DNA of 34,896 nucleotides from Verrucomicrobiota bacterium (lineage in GTDB: Bacteria > Verrucomicrobiota > Verrucomicrobiia > Opitutales > Opitutaceae). Positions within the stretch are counted from its first letter, which is position 1, and each line of letters begins with the position of its first letter. The notes below the pieces were generated by a model that was not told where the DNA came from, did not search any database, and saw only the letters and a list, made by a program, of their open reading frames with translations. Position numbers and translations under genes: made by a program. This document shows, in pieces, positions 1-7,650 of the stretch. The stretch covers positions 1 through 34,896 of the forward strand of contig JANXRL010000171.1 in NCBI GenBank assembly GCA_025352985.1. The letters are read 5' to 3'.

Positions 1-2
1 AA

Positions 3-323
3 AACAAGCGCGGCATCACCCTGCTCAGCGTCAACCGAGACCGCGACGAAGCCCTGCTCGCCTGCAACGGCCAGATCGCCCGCATCAAACTATCCTCGCG
101 GAAAATCACCGGAGTCGATTTTTCGCGTTTCGCCGAGGTCGTAAAATCCCTGCCAGCCAACAGCACGTTTCTCGCAATGCTGAACGCCAGTGGAATTCCC
201 CTAGAATCCGTCATCCTCAACATCGAGCTCGCTCCTCGTGAAATTGGAGAGCTCTACGCCGAAGCCGTCGCCCACCCCGAAAACTTCACCGACGAAATCG
301 CCTTCAAAGAACGCATCCAATAG
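3..323 (+). CDS. C-terminal part of an unknown protein, cut off by the window edge
   Basis: The frame starting at base 3 is open from the window edge to a TAG at 321-323 and gives about 106 residues of ordinary soluble-protein sequence (it contains IELAPREIGELYAEAV). Codon choice matches the neighbouring genes, and the other two forward frames give Arg/Pro/Ser-rich shadow peptides. I do not recognise the family, and the start lies outside the window. The same frame stays open and coding-like for another 43 codons beyond the TAG, so the annotated end may be a premature stop (see next entry). It points towards the minus-strand sulfatase-like gene. Confidence 0.6.
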   Translation, partial: NKRGITLLSVNRDRDEALLACNGQIARIKLSSRKITGVDFSRFAEVVKSLPANSTFLAMLNASGIPLESVILNIELAPREIGELYAEAVAHPENFTDEIAFKERIQ

Positions 324-455
324 CTGGGCTTTTTTACCAGAGTCACGGCGGAAATGCTCCCGCGCATTCTACGAAACGAGCAAAAAAACCGCGACCTTGA
401 CGCCAAACTGCGCGCCGCCCTCTCCGCTATCGCCACCGCTCCGGCTCAACCCTGA
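324..455 (+). pseudogene. Coding-like in-frame extension beyond the TAG of the upstream gene
   Basis: Directly after the TAG at 321-323, the same frame runs to a TGA at 453-455. It encodes a helix-like, charged stretch (LPRILRNEQKNRDLDAKLRA) with codon use like that of real genes here. Changing TAG to GAG would restore a smooth FKERIQ-E-LGFFTRV junction, so a single G-to-T nonsense change is the simplest reading. Readthrough, a sequencing error, or a short independent ORF from the ATG at 354 are alternatives. The extension overlaps the 3' end of the convergent sulfatase-like gene by 10 bases. Confidence 0.4.
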
Positions 456-1585
456 ACCAGGTTCACCTTTTCCAGCGGGTCGTTCTCCAGATCGAACTCC
501 AGCCACGGGGAACCGTCCGCGTTGAAAATCTTTTTTTTCTTTGCCGAACGCACGCCGCTCCAAACCCGGTCGCATTGGTGCGGCAGCGCCACCACACTCG
601 GCATCGAAATCACCGCGTGATCCCGCTCGCAACGCCACTCGCGCCCCCCCGCCCACGCGAGCGTCATCGCCGGCAGATCGACCAGCGACACCGGTTCGTC
701 CGATAGGCTCTCCGCCTTCCCATTCCTCACCAGAAACGGCACCCGCACGCTCTCCTCGTGCGGCCAGCCTTTCCGGAACAAACCGTGCGCCCCGTGCATG
801 TCGCCATGCACCGAGGTGAACACCACCACAACGTCATCCGGCAGCGCCGCCAGCAAACGCCCGATCGCCCGGTCGGTCGCCTCGATATGCGCATGATAGC
901 CCGCGAGCTCGCGCCGCGCCTGTTCGGCCGCAGACTCCGGCACATTCGCCGGCAAAACGACCGGCCCTCTCTTCACCCCCGAAGCCGACGCATCATACGG
1001 TGGATGCGGTGCCTCCAGGCTCACCACCGCGAACCAAGGCTGAGAAATTCCCGTGATTTTCTCCGCCGCCCGCTCGCAGACGACATCGCTTTGATAGCCC
1101 AAAAACTGCACCGGCTCCGGCAGCCGCGTCCCATGCAGCCAGGGATTGTTCAAAAGAAACCCGCTCTCGAATCCCTCCCAAAACCCAAAACCGCCACGCG
1201 CTTCCGGCGGCACGACCATCCGCGCATGAACCTCGCCGATCAGCGGCGCATAACGGTCACGCTCTGCCAGATGCCACTTTCCAAAAAATGCGGTGGCATA
1301 CCCGCGGTCGTTCATCTTGTGCGCGATCGTCAGCGCGTCCGCCGACAGCGGATCGTAGTAGTCGCGCACGCCATTCTCGGGCGAAGGCACGCCGGTGAGC
1401 ATCGCCGCGCGCGCAAACGGCCCGAACGGATGCGGCGTCACCGCCTGCGCGTAGTTGACCGCCTGCGCCGCCAGCGCGTCGATGCACGGCGTATGCGCGT
1501 TCACGTCGCCCGCATATCCGCACGCCTGCGCACGCCACTGCGTCGTGACGATCCAGAGAATGTTGGGCGCGACAGGCGAAGCCAT
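446..1585 (-). CDS. Sulfatase-family protein lacking the catalytic formylglycine and metal ligands (probable pseudoenzyme)
   Basis: A 379-aa alkaline-phosphatase/sulfatase-fold protein. The family scaffold is clear: N-terminal NILWIVTTQ, RAAMLTG near residue 59, FGKWHL at about 101-106, APHPPY at about 192-197, and HGDMHGAHGL followed by RKGWPHEESVRVP near 260-284. Active sulfatases carry Asp in the first motif (TDQ/TDD), Cys or Ser in C/S-x-P-S-R-A for conversion to formylglycine, and Asp before His in the DHG motif. Here these positions read Thr15 (TTQ), Gly55 (GPFAR) and Val259 (SVHG), while Lys103, His105 and His194 remain. There is no clear signal peptide, so it is probably cytoplasmic. 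It is divergent from the hydrolase at 1661. Hydrolysis of a sulfate ester seems unlikely; a binding or scaffold role is inference. Confidence 0.88.
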   Translation of the reverse strand: MASPVAPNILWIVTTQWRAQACGYAGDVNAHTPCIDALAAQAVNYAQAVTPHPFGPFARAAMLTGVPSPENGVRDYYDPLSADALTIAHKMNDRGYATAFFGKWHLAERDRYAPLIGEVHARMVVPPEARGGFGFWEGFESGFLLNNPWLHGTRLPEPVQFLGYQSDVVCERAAEKITGISQPWFAVVSLEAPHPPYDASASGVKRGPVVLPANVPESAAEQARRELAGYHAHIEATDRAIGRLLAALPDDVVVVFTSVHGDMHGAHGLFRKGWPHEESVRVPFLVRNGKAESLSDEPVSLVDLPAMTLAWAGGREWRCERDHAVISMPSVVALPHQCDRVWSGVRSAKKKKIFNADGSPWLEFDLENDPLEKVNLVQG

Positions 1586-1660
1586 ACGGGTAAACTAGAC
1601 CGGAGCCGGCCCCGCGCAAGGTTTGCCAAGCCCGCGCGCAGACGTTCAGCCTTTCTTAAC

Positions 1661-2449
1661 ATGACCCTCCGCGAAACCGAAGCCATCGATCTACCCACTC
1701 CCAACGGTCCCATGCGGACCTTCCTGTTTCGCCCCGCCGCGCCCGGTAAGTATCCGGGCATCGTCCTCTACTCGGAAATTTTTCAGATGACGGGGCCCAT
1801 CGCGCGCACCGCCGCGTTTCTCGCCGGCCACGGTTTCCTCGTCGCCGTGCCGGAAATCTACCACGAATTCCTCCCCGCCGGCACCGTGCTCGCCTACGAC
1901 CAAGCCGGCGCCGACATGGGCAACCGCCTGAAAACCGATAAGGAACTATCCGCCTACGACGACGACGCCCGCGCCGCGCTTGCCTTCCTCAGATCGCACG
2001 ATGCCTGCACGGGAAAACTCGGCGTCATGGGCATCTGCATCGGCGGCCACCTCGCCTTCCGCGCCGCCATGAATCCCGAGGCGCTTGCCGGCGTATGCTT
2101 CTACGCGACCGATCTCCACAAGCGCGGCCTTGGCAAAGGCATGAACGACGATTCCCTCGCCCGCACCGCCGAGATCAAGGGCGAGCTCATGATGATCTAC
2201 GGCCGTCAGGACCCGCACGTCCCCGCCGAGGGCCGCGCCATCGTCTATGCCGCGCTCGCCGCCGCCGGCACGCATTTCACCTGGCACGAGTTCAACGGCG
2301 CCCACGCATTCCTGCGCGACGAGGGTTTCCGTTACGACCCCGAGCTCGCCCACCTCGCGCTCGGCATGGCAGTTGACCTGTTCCGCCGAAAGCTTGGCGA
2401 AGGCGACCTGCGCGCAACCTGCGGCGGGGCCGCCGGGTCGAAGCATTAA
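1661..2449 (+). CDS. Dienelactone hydrolase family protein
   Basis: A 262-aa alpha/beta hydrolase. The nucleophile elbow is GICIGG (Cys126), the acid is in YGRQDPHVP (Asp184) and the histidine in NGAHAF (His215), which is the Cys-Asp-His triad of carboxymethylenebutenolidase-type enzymes. The ORF track runs back to 758, but that part is the antisense shadow of the sulfatase gene. The ATG at 1661 fits the family N-terminus (short strand, then FLFRPAAPGKYPGIVLYSEI) and leaves a 75-bp divergent promoter gap. The physiological substrate is unknown; family members hydrolyse lactones and diverse esters. No operon partner is visible, as the next gene downstream is convergent. Confidence 0.93.
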   Translation: MTLRETEAIDLPTPNGPMRTFLFRPAAPGKYPGIVLYSEIFQMTGPIARTAAFLAGHGFLVAVPEIYHEFLPAGTVLAYDQAGADMGNRLKTDKELSAYDDDARAALAFLRSHDACTGKLGVMGICIGGHLAFRAAMNPEALAGVCFYATDLHKRGLGKGMNDDSLARTAEIKGELMMIYGRQDPHVPAEGRAIVYAALAAAGTHFTWHEFNGAHAFLRDEGFRYDPELAHLALGMAVDLFRRKLGEGDLRATCGGAAGSKH

Positions 2450-2485
2450 GACACAGCCGGCATAAAGCCGCTCCAGCATTCCCGA

Positions 2486-3856
2486 TCACTGGAGGCGGAA
2501 CGGCAGCGTGCGACGGCGGTTGATGAGATCGGTCAGTGGCCCGCTCGTGGGCCGCGTCGCAAGATCATCCCCGGTGCGCAGCGTGTAGGACGGGAGAAAA
2601 TTGTTCACCAACGCGCAGTAGTCGGTGTTCACCATGATGCCGAGCAGTTCGCCGGTCTTGCTCATCACAAGGTCGCCGCGCGACGGCGAGAAGTCGCCAA
2701 ACAACCGGCGCACAAGCCGGTTGTCCATGCGCACGTAGCTCGGGTTCGTCGGATCAAGTTTGAACGGCACCTCGCCGTAGCCCGCGCCTCCGCTGGAGAT
2801 GAGCACCGCTTCGGTGAACTTGAACGGCTCGAGCACGATCTTGTAGGGCTTCACGCCGAGGGCGGCGACTTGCTCCGCCGTCACCGGGAGCGCCACCACG
2901 CGCGGATCAATCGCAAGAAACACCAGCGCGGGCGAAGTGGTCCGACAGGTTCCGCTGCTGAACTCCGCCTTGAGCGTTTTCCAATCCCAGGCGGGACCGA
3001 TCAGGTCGAAGGGCGTGTCGTTGAGATGCACAAGTGCGACGGTATCATGTCCGTCAGTCACAAAGACGGTCTTCGTCTGCGTGACTTCCGTCTTGGTGCC
3101 GAAGAGGCCGGGACGCGTGCCGGTGAAGGTGGTCTGCACACGGTTGGCGAGGAAGTCGTTGAAGAGAACGTTGACGTTGATGGGGCGGTTGTCGCGGATC
3201 TCCTTGGTGAGTGCGGTGGAGCTTTCCGCGAGCTGGCCCACGCCCTGCGCGAGCTGGGTGGTGGTTTGCTGCACCTTGATACGCTCCTGACGCTCTGCCT
3301 CGACCTGGACCTTAAGGTTGTCTGCGGTGGCGCGGAGCATCTGTTTTTCCTGTTCGGCGACCTTCACGCTGACATTGAGATTTTCGATTTTTTCGCGGGC
3401 CTCAACCTGCTGTTTTTCGAGGTCGGCGAGCATCTTTTTCTGGCGCTCGGCCTCGGCCTGGCGCTCGGAAAGATCCTTTTGAAGCTGGGCGAGCTGTTCC
3501 TTCGTCATCGTGGCGTCGCGGGAGGCGACGGCGTATTTCTGCGAGAGATCGGCCGCGGTTTTCTGCGTCTCGGCCAGCGTGGAGGAGACCTGCGTGAGGT
3601 TCTGTTCGCGCAGCTGGAGCGTCGTCTCGGTGGACTGAAGTTTTTGCGAGAGCTGCTCGCGCTGCGCCTTCTCGTCTTCCAACGAGAGCTTCATGACGGA
3701 CACGATGTCGTCGTCCTTGGTGGCGGCGTTGGCCGACTGCGCCGAGGGCGCGGGTTTGCTCGAAGGCGTCGCGGGTGCGGCCTTCTCCCAGTTGGTGAGA
3801 GCGAGGAGGTTCAGCAACAGGAAGTCGCAGATGATGAGGAGGAGGGTCTTGTTCAT
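2486..3856 (-). CDS. Membrane-anchored coiled-coil protein with a C-terminal trypsin-fold-like domain
   Basis: 456 aa. Residues 3-20 (TLLLIICDFLLLNLLAL) form one hydrophobic segment. A Ala/Pro/Ser linker and a long heptad-rich coiled coil rich in Glu, Gln and Lys follow to about residue 210. The last 220 residues are beta-rich and contain SRGDLVMSKTGELLGIMV, which resembles the region around the active-site serine in trypsin-like proteases (GxSGGPxxxxxGxxxGI), but the catalytic serine position appears to be absent. I do not recognise a named family. The gene starts 40 bp downstream of the stop of the membrane protein at 3897-5531 on the same strand, so the two are probably co-transcribed and may act together in the envelope. 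The end is convergent with the hydrolase at 1661. Confidence 0.82.
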   Translation of the reverse strand: MNKTLLLIICDFLLLNLLALTNWEKAAPATPSSKPAPSAQSANAATKDDDIVSVMKLSLEDEKAQREQLSQKLQSTETTLQLREQNLTQVSSTLAETQKTAADLSQKYAVASRDATMTKEQLAQLQKDLSERQAEAERQKKMLADLEKQQVEAREKIENLNVSVKVAEQEKQMLRATADNLKVQVEAERQERIKVQQTTTQLAQGVGQLAESSTALTKEIRDNRPINVNVLFNDFLANRVQTTFTGTRPGLFGTKTEVTQTKTVFVTDGHDTVALVHLNDTPFDLIGPAWDWKTLKAEFSSGTCRTTSPALVFLAIDPRVVALPVTAEQVAALGVKPYKIVLEPFKFTEAVLISSGGAGYGEVPFKLDPTNPSYVRMDNRLVRRLFGDFSPSRGDLVMSKTGELLGIMVNTDYCALVNNFLPSYTLRTGDDLATRPTSGPLTDLINRRRTLPFRLQ

Positions 3857-3896
3857 GGCACCGGGCGGGACGAACCCTGCGGTTGCGCGAAAAGGA

Positions 3897-5531
3897 TCAG
3901 GAGGTCTGGCTTTCGAGAATGAGGCGGCGTTTGAAGGGCCGCACGTGGCGGATCTTCACGAGCGCGACGCAGGTGATGCCGAAGAGGTTGGAGGAATAGG
4001 CGGCGAGCAGGTTGGGCTCGATGACCTTGAGCACCTGGAGCACGAGCGCAGTGGCGGTGCCAGCGATGCCGATGTAGAGGCCGCCGTCGAAGAGGTTCTC
4101 CTCGTTTTCCATGAGGCGCAGCTTGAGCAGCGCGGGGATCTGCTGGAGGTCTATCTCGCGCATCTTGGCGAGACAGAGGAGATACATGCCGACCTGGAGG
4201 AGGGCGAAGAATCCGATAGAGAGGAGCGTTGATGTGTCCATGGTGAACGTGTTTTCGACGTGGGTGAGCGAGGCGGGATCGGAGATGTTGGCGAGGACGG
4301 GAACGGTGAGTTTCAACTGAAATTCTGAGGGCGGTGCAGGTTTGATCAGGAACGGTTCCGTGGCGAGGACCAGCATGCCGGCGGTGAGGACGGCAAGCAC
4401 GCCGCTTTTGACATGAGGATGGGTGGCCGCGTCCGTCTGCGGTTCAAACAACACCCTGTCCAGACCGCGAAAAACAAAAAATGCTCCCACTAGAAAACCG
4501 AAATACTTGGCCGCAAGCGCCAGTTTGGGATAGAGCAACGCCAGCAACGTCGCCGGTCCGAACGAGGGCGCAGGCTGCCGGTTGACGGGCACCTGACGCA
4601 GCAGAAGCTGGTTCAACGCGCCCTCACCCAACAAGAGGGCGAGCTTCATATCCGCCATGCCGTTGCGGCCGTAACGCAGCAGGTAGGCTGCCACCCGGTC
4701 GGCCGAGCCGGACAACAACGCGGCGCTGTAAACGAGCGGCAAATCTTCGGGCGTGGCGCGGGCAAGCTGGGCGAATTCGCCGACGGCCTTCGTGCTGTCG
4801 GTCACGCGCAGGATTTCGCACAGCTGTAGCCAGTTGAGCCGACGCCCTAGCGATAACAGGTCGATGCAAACGGGTTCGAGTTCGCCGAGGTTTTTTTGCT
4901 CCAAGGCGGTTTCGGCAAGGCCGCGCAGTTCGCGCTGCAGCGGCTTGGAAAAATGTTCGCCCTGATAAAGCAGTGCGCCGAGCAGGATGACGGCATCGAG
5001 GGCTTGGCCGCCGGGTTGATGGGCGGAGACGAAGCGGCCGGTGCGGTCGAGCGTGCGCAAGCGCAGGAGCGACTGCACGCCGTCGGAGCGGGAGTTGACC
5101 AGATAGTCGCGCAGGCCGGTGCGGGCTTTTTCGGTGATGAAAAACGTGAGGACGGGCGTGCTGTCGCGATGGCCGCTATTGTCCTTGAGGTTGAAAAGCG
5201 GATCGAGAAACGGATCCCATCCGCCCCACGGCACGAGTTCGGGGCGGCGCTGCGCAACACGGTCGAGCGCGGTGGCCAGCGCATCGGCCTGAGGATCACC
5301 GAGGCTGCGCGTGGCGGCCAGCGCAAGCGCGGCGGGGCCAGATTTTTCGGAGTCGAGCAATTCGCGCCCAAGACGGACGACCGAGGGTGTGCCTTCGCCG
5401 GCGGCCTTGAGCAGGGCCGGCGTGACCGACTTGAGATTCACCGGCACTACCCACGCGGCGGCGATGAGCATCAACCCGGCGGCTATCCAGAGCGCGATGG
5501 TCCGGAAGCGGGTGTTCGAAGGGAGGCTCAT
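3897..5531 (-). CDS. Hypothetical multi-segment membrane protein with a helical-repeat ectodomain
   Basis: 544 aa from the ATG at 5531 (MSLPSNTRFRTIALW). The longer ORF to 6056 overlaps the peptide deformylase gene on the other strand and is not credible; an ATG at 5591 would add 20 residues and remains possible. One membrane segment lies near residues 10-30. A long alpha-helical, Leu/Ala-rich region follows, with TPR- or HEAT-like character. The C-terminal part has four or five hydrophobic segments (LAAKYFGFLVGAFFVF, LAVLTAGMLVLA, LLSIGFFALLQVGMYLL, GLYIGIAGTATALVLQVL). No catalytic motif is visible and I do not recognise the family. It is probably the first gene of an operon with the coiled-coil protein 40 bp downstream. 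Confidence 0.82.
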   Translation of the reverse strand: MSLPSNTRFRTIALWIAAGLMLIAAAWVVPVNLKSVTPALLKAAGEGTPSVVRLGRELLDSEKSGPAALALAATRSLGDPQADALATALDRVAQRRPELVPWGGWDPFLDPLFNLKDNSGHRDSTPVLTFFITEKARTGLRDYLVNSRSDGVQSLLRLRTLDRTGRFVSAHQPGGQALDAVILLGALLYQGEHFSKPLQRELRGLAETALEQKNLGELEPVCIDLLSLGRRLNWLQLCEILRVTDSTKAVGEFAQLARATPEDLPLVYSAALLSGSADRVAAYLLRYGRNGMADMKLALLLGEGALNQLLLRQVPVNRQPAPSFGPATLLALLYPKLALAAKYFGFLVGAFFVFRGLDRVLFEPQTDAATHPHVKSGVLAVLTAGMLVLATEPFLIKPAPPSEFQLKLTVPVLANISDPASLTHVENTFTMDTSTLLSIGFFALLQVGMYLLCLAKMREIDLQQIPALLKLRLMENEENLFDGGLYIGIAGTATALVLQVLKVIEPNLLAAYSSNLFGITCVALVKIRHVRPFKRRLILESQTS

Positions 5532-5597
5532 GGACGCGTAGTATTCGGTTGCCGCACGCCGTAGGCAAATCCACGTTTTGCGGTCACTCATCGACCC

Positions 5598-6179
5598 ATG
5601 GCCCTGCCAATTGTTCATTACAACGATACCATCCTGCGAAAAAAAGGCTCCAAGGTGACCGTTTTCGACGCGTCGCTCACGCGCCTCGCCGAGCAGATGA
5701 TCGCCACGATGCACACCGCCGCCGGCATCGGTCTCGCCGCCCAGCAAGTTGGCCACGCGATCCAGCTCTGCGTAGTGGACCTGCGCGGCGTCAAAGTCGA
5801 TTTCAACTGGGAACTCGACGGCTCCAAACCGCCGAAAGAGTTGTTCATGCCATTCGCGCTGGTAAACCCGGAGATCACCTTTCTTCCCTCGGACGAATTT
5901 GTTTACGAAGAAGGCTGCCTGTCGTTTCCCGACATCCGCGGCGATGTGATTCGCCCCGACGCGATTCGCGTGACCTATCAGGATTTGCAAGGCACGGCGC
6001 ACACGCTGGTGTGCGACGACCTCCTCGCCCGCTGTATCCAGCACGAGGTCGATCACCTCAACGGCACGCTTTTCATCGACCGTATGGAAAAGAAAGTCCG
6101 CGCCACCATCGAACCCGAAATCAAGGCGCTCGCCAAGGCCACCCGCGAAGCCGCCGAAAGTCAGCCGCCAAAAACGTAA
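5598..6179 (+). CDS. def: Peptide deformylase
   Basis: 193 aa. This cytoplasmic metalloenzyme removes the formyl group from the N-terminal methionine of new proteins. All three signature motifs are present: GIGLAAQQ (residues 43-50), EGCLS (105-109, metal-binding Cys) and QHEVDHLNG (148-156, two His ligands and the catalytic Glu). Length is at the upper end of the usual 160-190 range because of an extra loop (LDGSKPPKELFMPF). The start ATG at 5598 begins the standard N-terminus MALPIVHYNDTILRKKG. It is divergent from the membrane protein at 3897-5531. The usual neighbour fmt is not in the window. Confidence 0.97.
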   Translation: MALPIVHYNDTILRKKGSKVTVFDASLTRLAEQMIATMHTAAGIGLAAQQVGHAIQLCVVDLRGVKVDFNWELDGSKPPKELFMPFALVNPEITFLPSDEFVYEEGCLSFPDIRGDVIRPDAIRVTYQDLQGTAHTLVCDDLLARCIQHEVDHLNGTLFIDRMEKKVRATIEPEIKALAKATREAAESQPPKT

Positions 6180-6315
6180 GCCTGATCGGGGCGGGATTTC
6201 ACGCCCTCATCACTTGGGGATAAACGCCAATGGGAAAAATCGTGCGCTTGGGAAATTTTTGGCTAGTCTAAGTTTAGCGCGTCAAACACCTCGCTGTTTA
6301 ATCCAAACAAACCCC

Positions 6316-6921
6316 ATGAAATCCCTGAAAATTCTGTCTGTCCTTGCCTTGATTTGCGCCTCCGCCCTCACCGTCCGTGCCGACGCTTTCTTCCAAGCTT
6401 CACTCTGGGCACCGGACTACCAACTCGTTCCCGCCACCGAAGGCGTTTCCGGCATCCGCCTGGAAATCTACGGCGAAAACAAAAACGTCACCGGTCTCGA
6501 AATCGGACTAGTCAACATCACCACCGGTGATTTCACCGGTTTCACTGGACTGTTCCCCACTATCTACAACCGCGTCGAAGGCAGCACCACCGGCGTGCAG
6601 TTCGGCCTTGTCAACGTGACCAAGGGCGAGGTCATCGGATGGCAAGGCGGCTGGGTCAACGTGCATGACTCCAAGGTCACCGGCTTGCAGACGGGCATCG
6701 TCAACTGGGGCGGCGCAAGCATCAAAGCCGATTTCACCGGCCTCCAGATCGGCTTGGTCAACGCCGCCAAGAACGTGACCGGCGTGCAGCTAGGCTTCGT
6801 CAACTACGCCGACACCCTCAAGGGCGTTCAGATAGGCCTCTGGAATCAGGTCAACTCGCGCAACTGGGACGAATTCAACCCGCTCCCGAAGGTTTTCCCC
6901 TTCGTCAATATAGGCTTCTGA
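6316..6921 (+). CDS. Secreted GxQxGxxN-repeat surface protein (LA_2272 type)
   Basis: 201 aa. The ATG at 6316 gives a clean signal peptide (MKSLKILSVLALICASALTVRADA, cleavage after VRA or ADA). The longer ORF from 6214 would bury that signal peptide. The mature part consists of short tandem units of about 16-20 residues with the core VTGLQxGLVN: GLEIGLVN, GVQFGLVN, GWQGGWVN, GLQTGIVN, GLQIGLVN, GVQLGFVN, GVQIGLWN. This pattern is typical of LA_2272-family surface repeats and probably forms a beta-structured exported or outer-membrane protein. It ends in phenylalanine, as outer-membrane strands often do. Function is unknown. It is monocistronic, with a strong terminator downstream. Confidence 0.88.
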   Translation: MKSLKILSVLALICASALTVRADAFFQASLWAPDYQLVPATEGVSGIRLEIYGENKNVTGLEIGLVNITTGDFTGFTGLFPTIYNRVEGSTTGVQFGLVNVTKGEVIGWQGGWVNVHDSKVTGLQTGIVNWGGASIKADFTGLQIGLVNAAKNVTGVQLGFVNYADTLKGVQIGLWNQVNSRNWDEFNPLPKVFPFVNIGF

Positions 6922-6963
6922 TCTTTAAAGATCAGCGCCCGATTTAGACTTATAGCCTGCCCG

Positions 6964-6998
6964 CCCTCGGAAATTTTTCCGGGGGCATTTTATTTTTT
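6964..6998 (+). terminator. Rho-independent terminator of the GxQxGxxN-repeat gene
   Basis: CCCTCGG and CCGGGGG pair as a 7-bp stem with one G-U pair. The stem can extend through AAA/TTT, and it is followed by CATTTTATTTTTT. A perfect GATCTTTAAAGATC palindrome also lies just upstream, directly at the stop codon. Confidence 0.8.
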
Positions 6999-7052
6999 CC
7001 CTGAGTCGTCGAAGGGGTGGACGCGCATCGGATTCTAAGCATCTTCCCCACC

Positions 7053-7583
7053 ATGTCATCCATCGCAACCCGCACCGGCGACAACGGCACCACCAGCCTG
7101 CTCTACGGCCAGCGCGTCCCCAAAGATCACCCGCAGATCGAAGCCGTGGGGTCATTCGACGAGCTAAACGCCGCCCTGGGGTTTGCCAAGGCCACCTGCA
7201 CCGACACCGCACGCCAGGCGGAAATCGAGCTGATTCAACACAACCTCGTAAACCTCATGGGAGAACTCGCCTGCGCCGAGGCGGATATGCCCCGTTATAC
7301 CGCGTCGAAGTTCACGAAACTCGCCGACCCCGATCTGGCCCGCATCGATACCGGTGTCGCGATGCTGGAAACCCAAAACATCAAATTCGACGGCTGGGCC
7401 ACTCCGGGAGCCAACCTGCATGCCGCCGCGCTCGATCTTGCCCGCACCGCCGCCCGCCGGGCGGAACGCCGCCTCGCCTCACTCCCCGCCCACGGTCGCA
7501 CCGTGCGTCCGTTGCTGCACCATTACGTTAATCGGGTCTCCGATCTTCTCTGGCTGCTCGCCCGGCAGGCGGAAAAAACCTGA
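7053..7583 (+). CDS. PduO-type ATP:cob(I)alamin adenosyltransferase
   Basis: 176 aa from the ATG at 7053 (MSSIATRTGDNGTTSLLYG). The enzyme transfers adenosyl from ATP to cob(I)alamin, giving coenzyme B12. The N-terminal ATP-binding motif TRTGDNGTTSL and the C-terminal RTAARRAERRL helix are diagnostic of the PduO/MMAB family, and the length is typical. The earlier in-frame ATG at 7017 adds 12 unrelated residues and is less likely. The next gene, a DUF6580 membrane protein, starts 67 bp downstream on the same strand, which suggests a pair. Elsewhere in the window, a cobalamin-riboswitch-controlled receptor and MetH also depend on B12. No riboswitch is visible directly upstream of this gene. Confidence 0.94.
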   Translation: MSSIATRTGDNGTTSLLYGQRVPKDHPQIEAVGSFDELNAALGFAKATCTDTARQAEIELIQHNLVNLMGELACAEADMPRYTASKFTKLADPDLARIDTGVAMLETQNIKFDGWATPGANLHAAALDLARTAARRAERRLASLPAHGRTVRPLLHHYVNRVSDLLWLLARQAEKT

Positions 7584-7650
7584 TTAGTCCCAAAATCCGC
7601 GCGCGGTGACAGGCTTGTCTTTCCTCCCCAACCCGCCAACCATTTCCATC

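Noticed and set aside
758-1660. Upstream extension of the dienelactone hydrolase ORF
   Set aside because: It is the antisense of the sulfatase-like gene and has no relation to the hydrolase family.
5529-6056. 175-residue N-terminal extension of the minus-strand membrane protein
   Set aside because: It lies fully antisense to the peptide deformylase gene, whose motifs are unambiguous.
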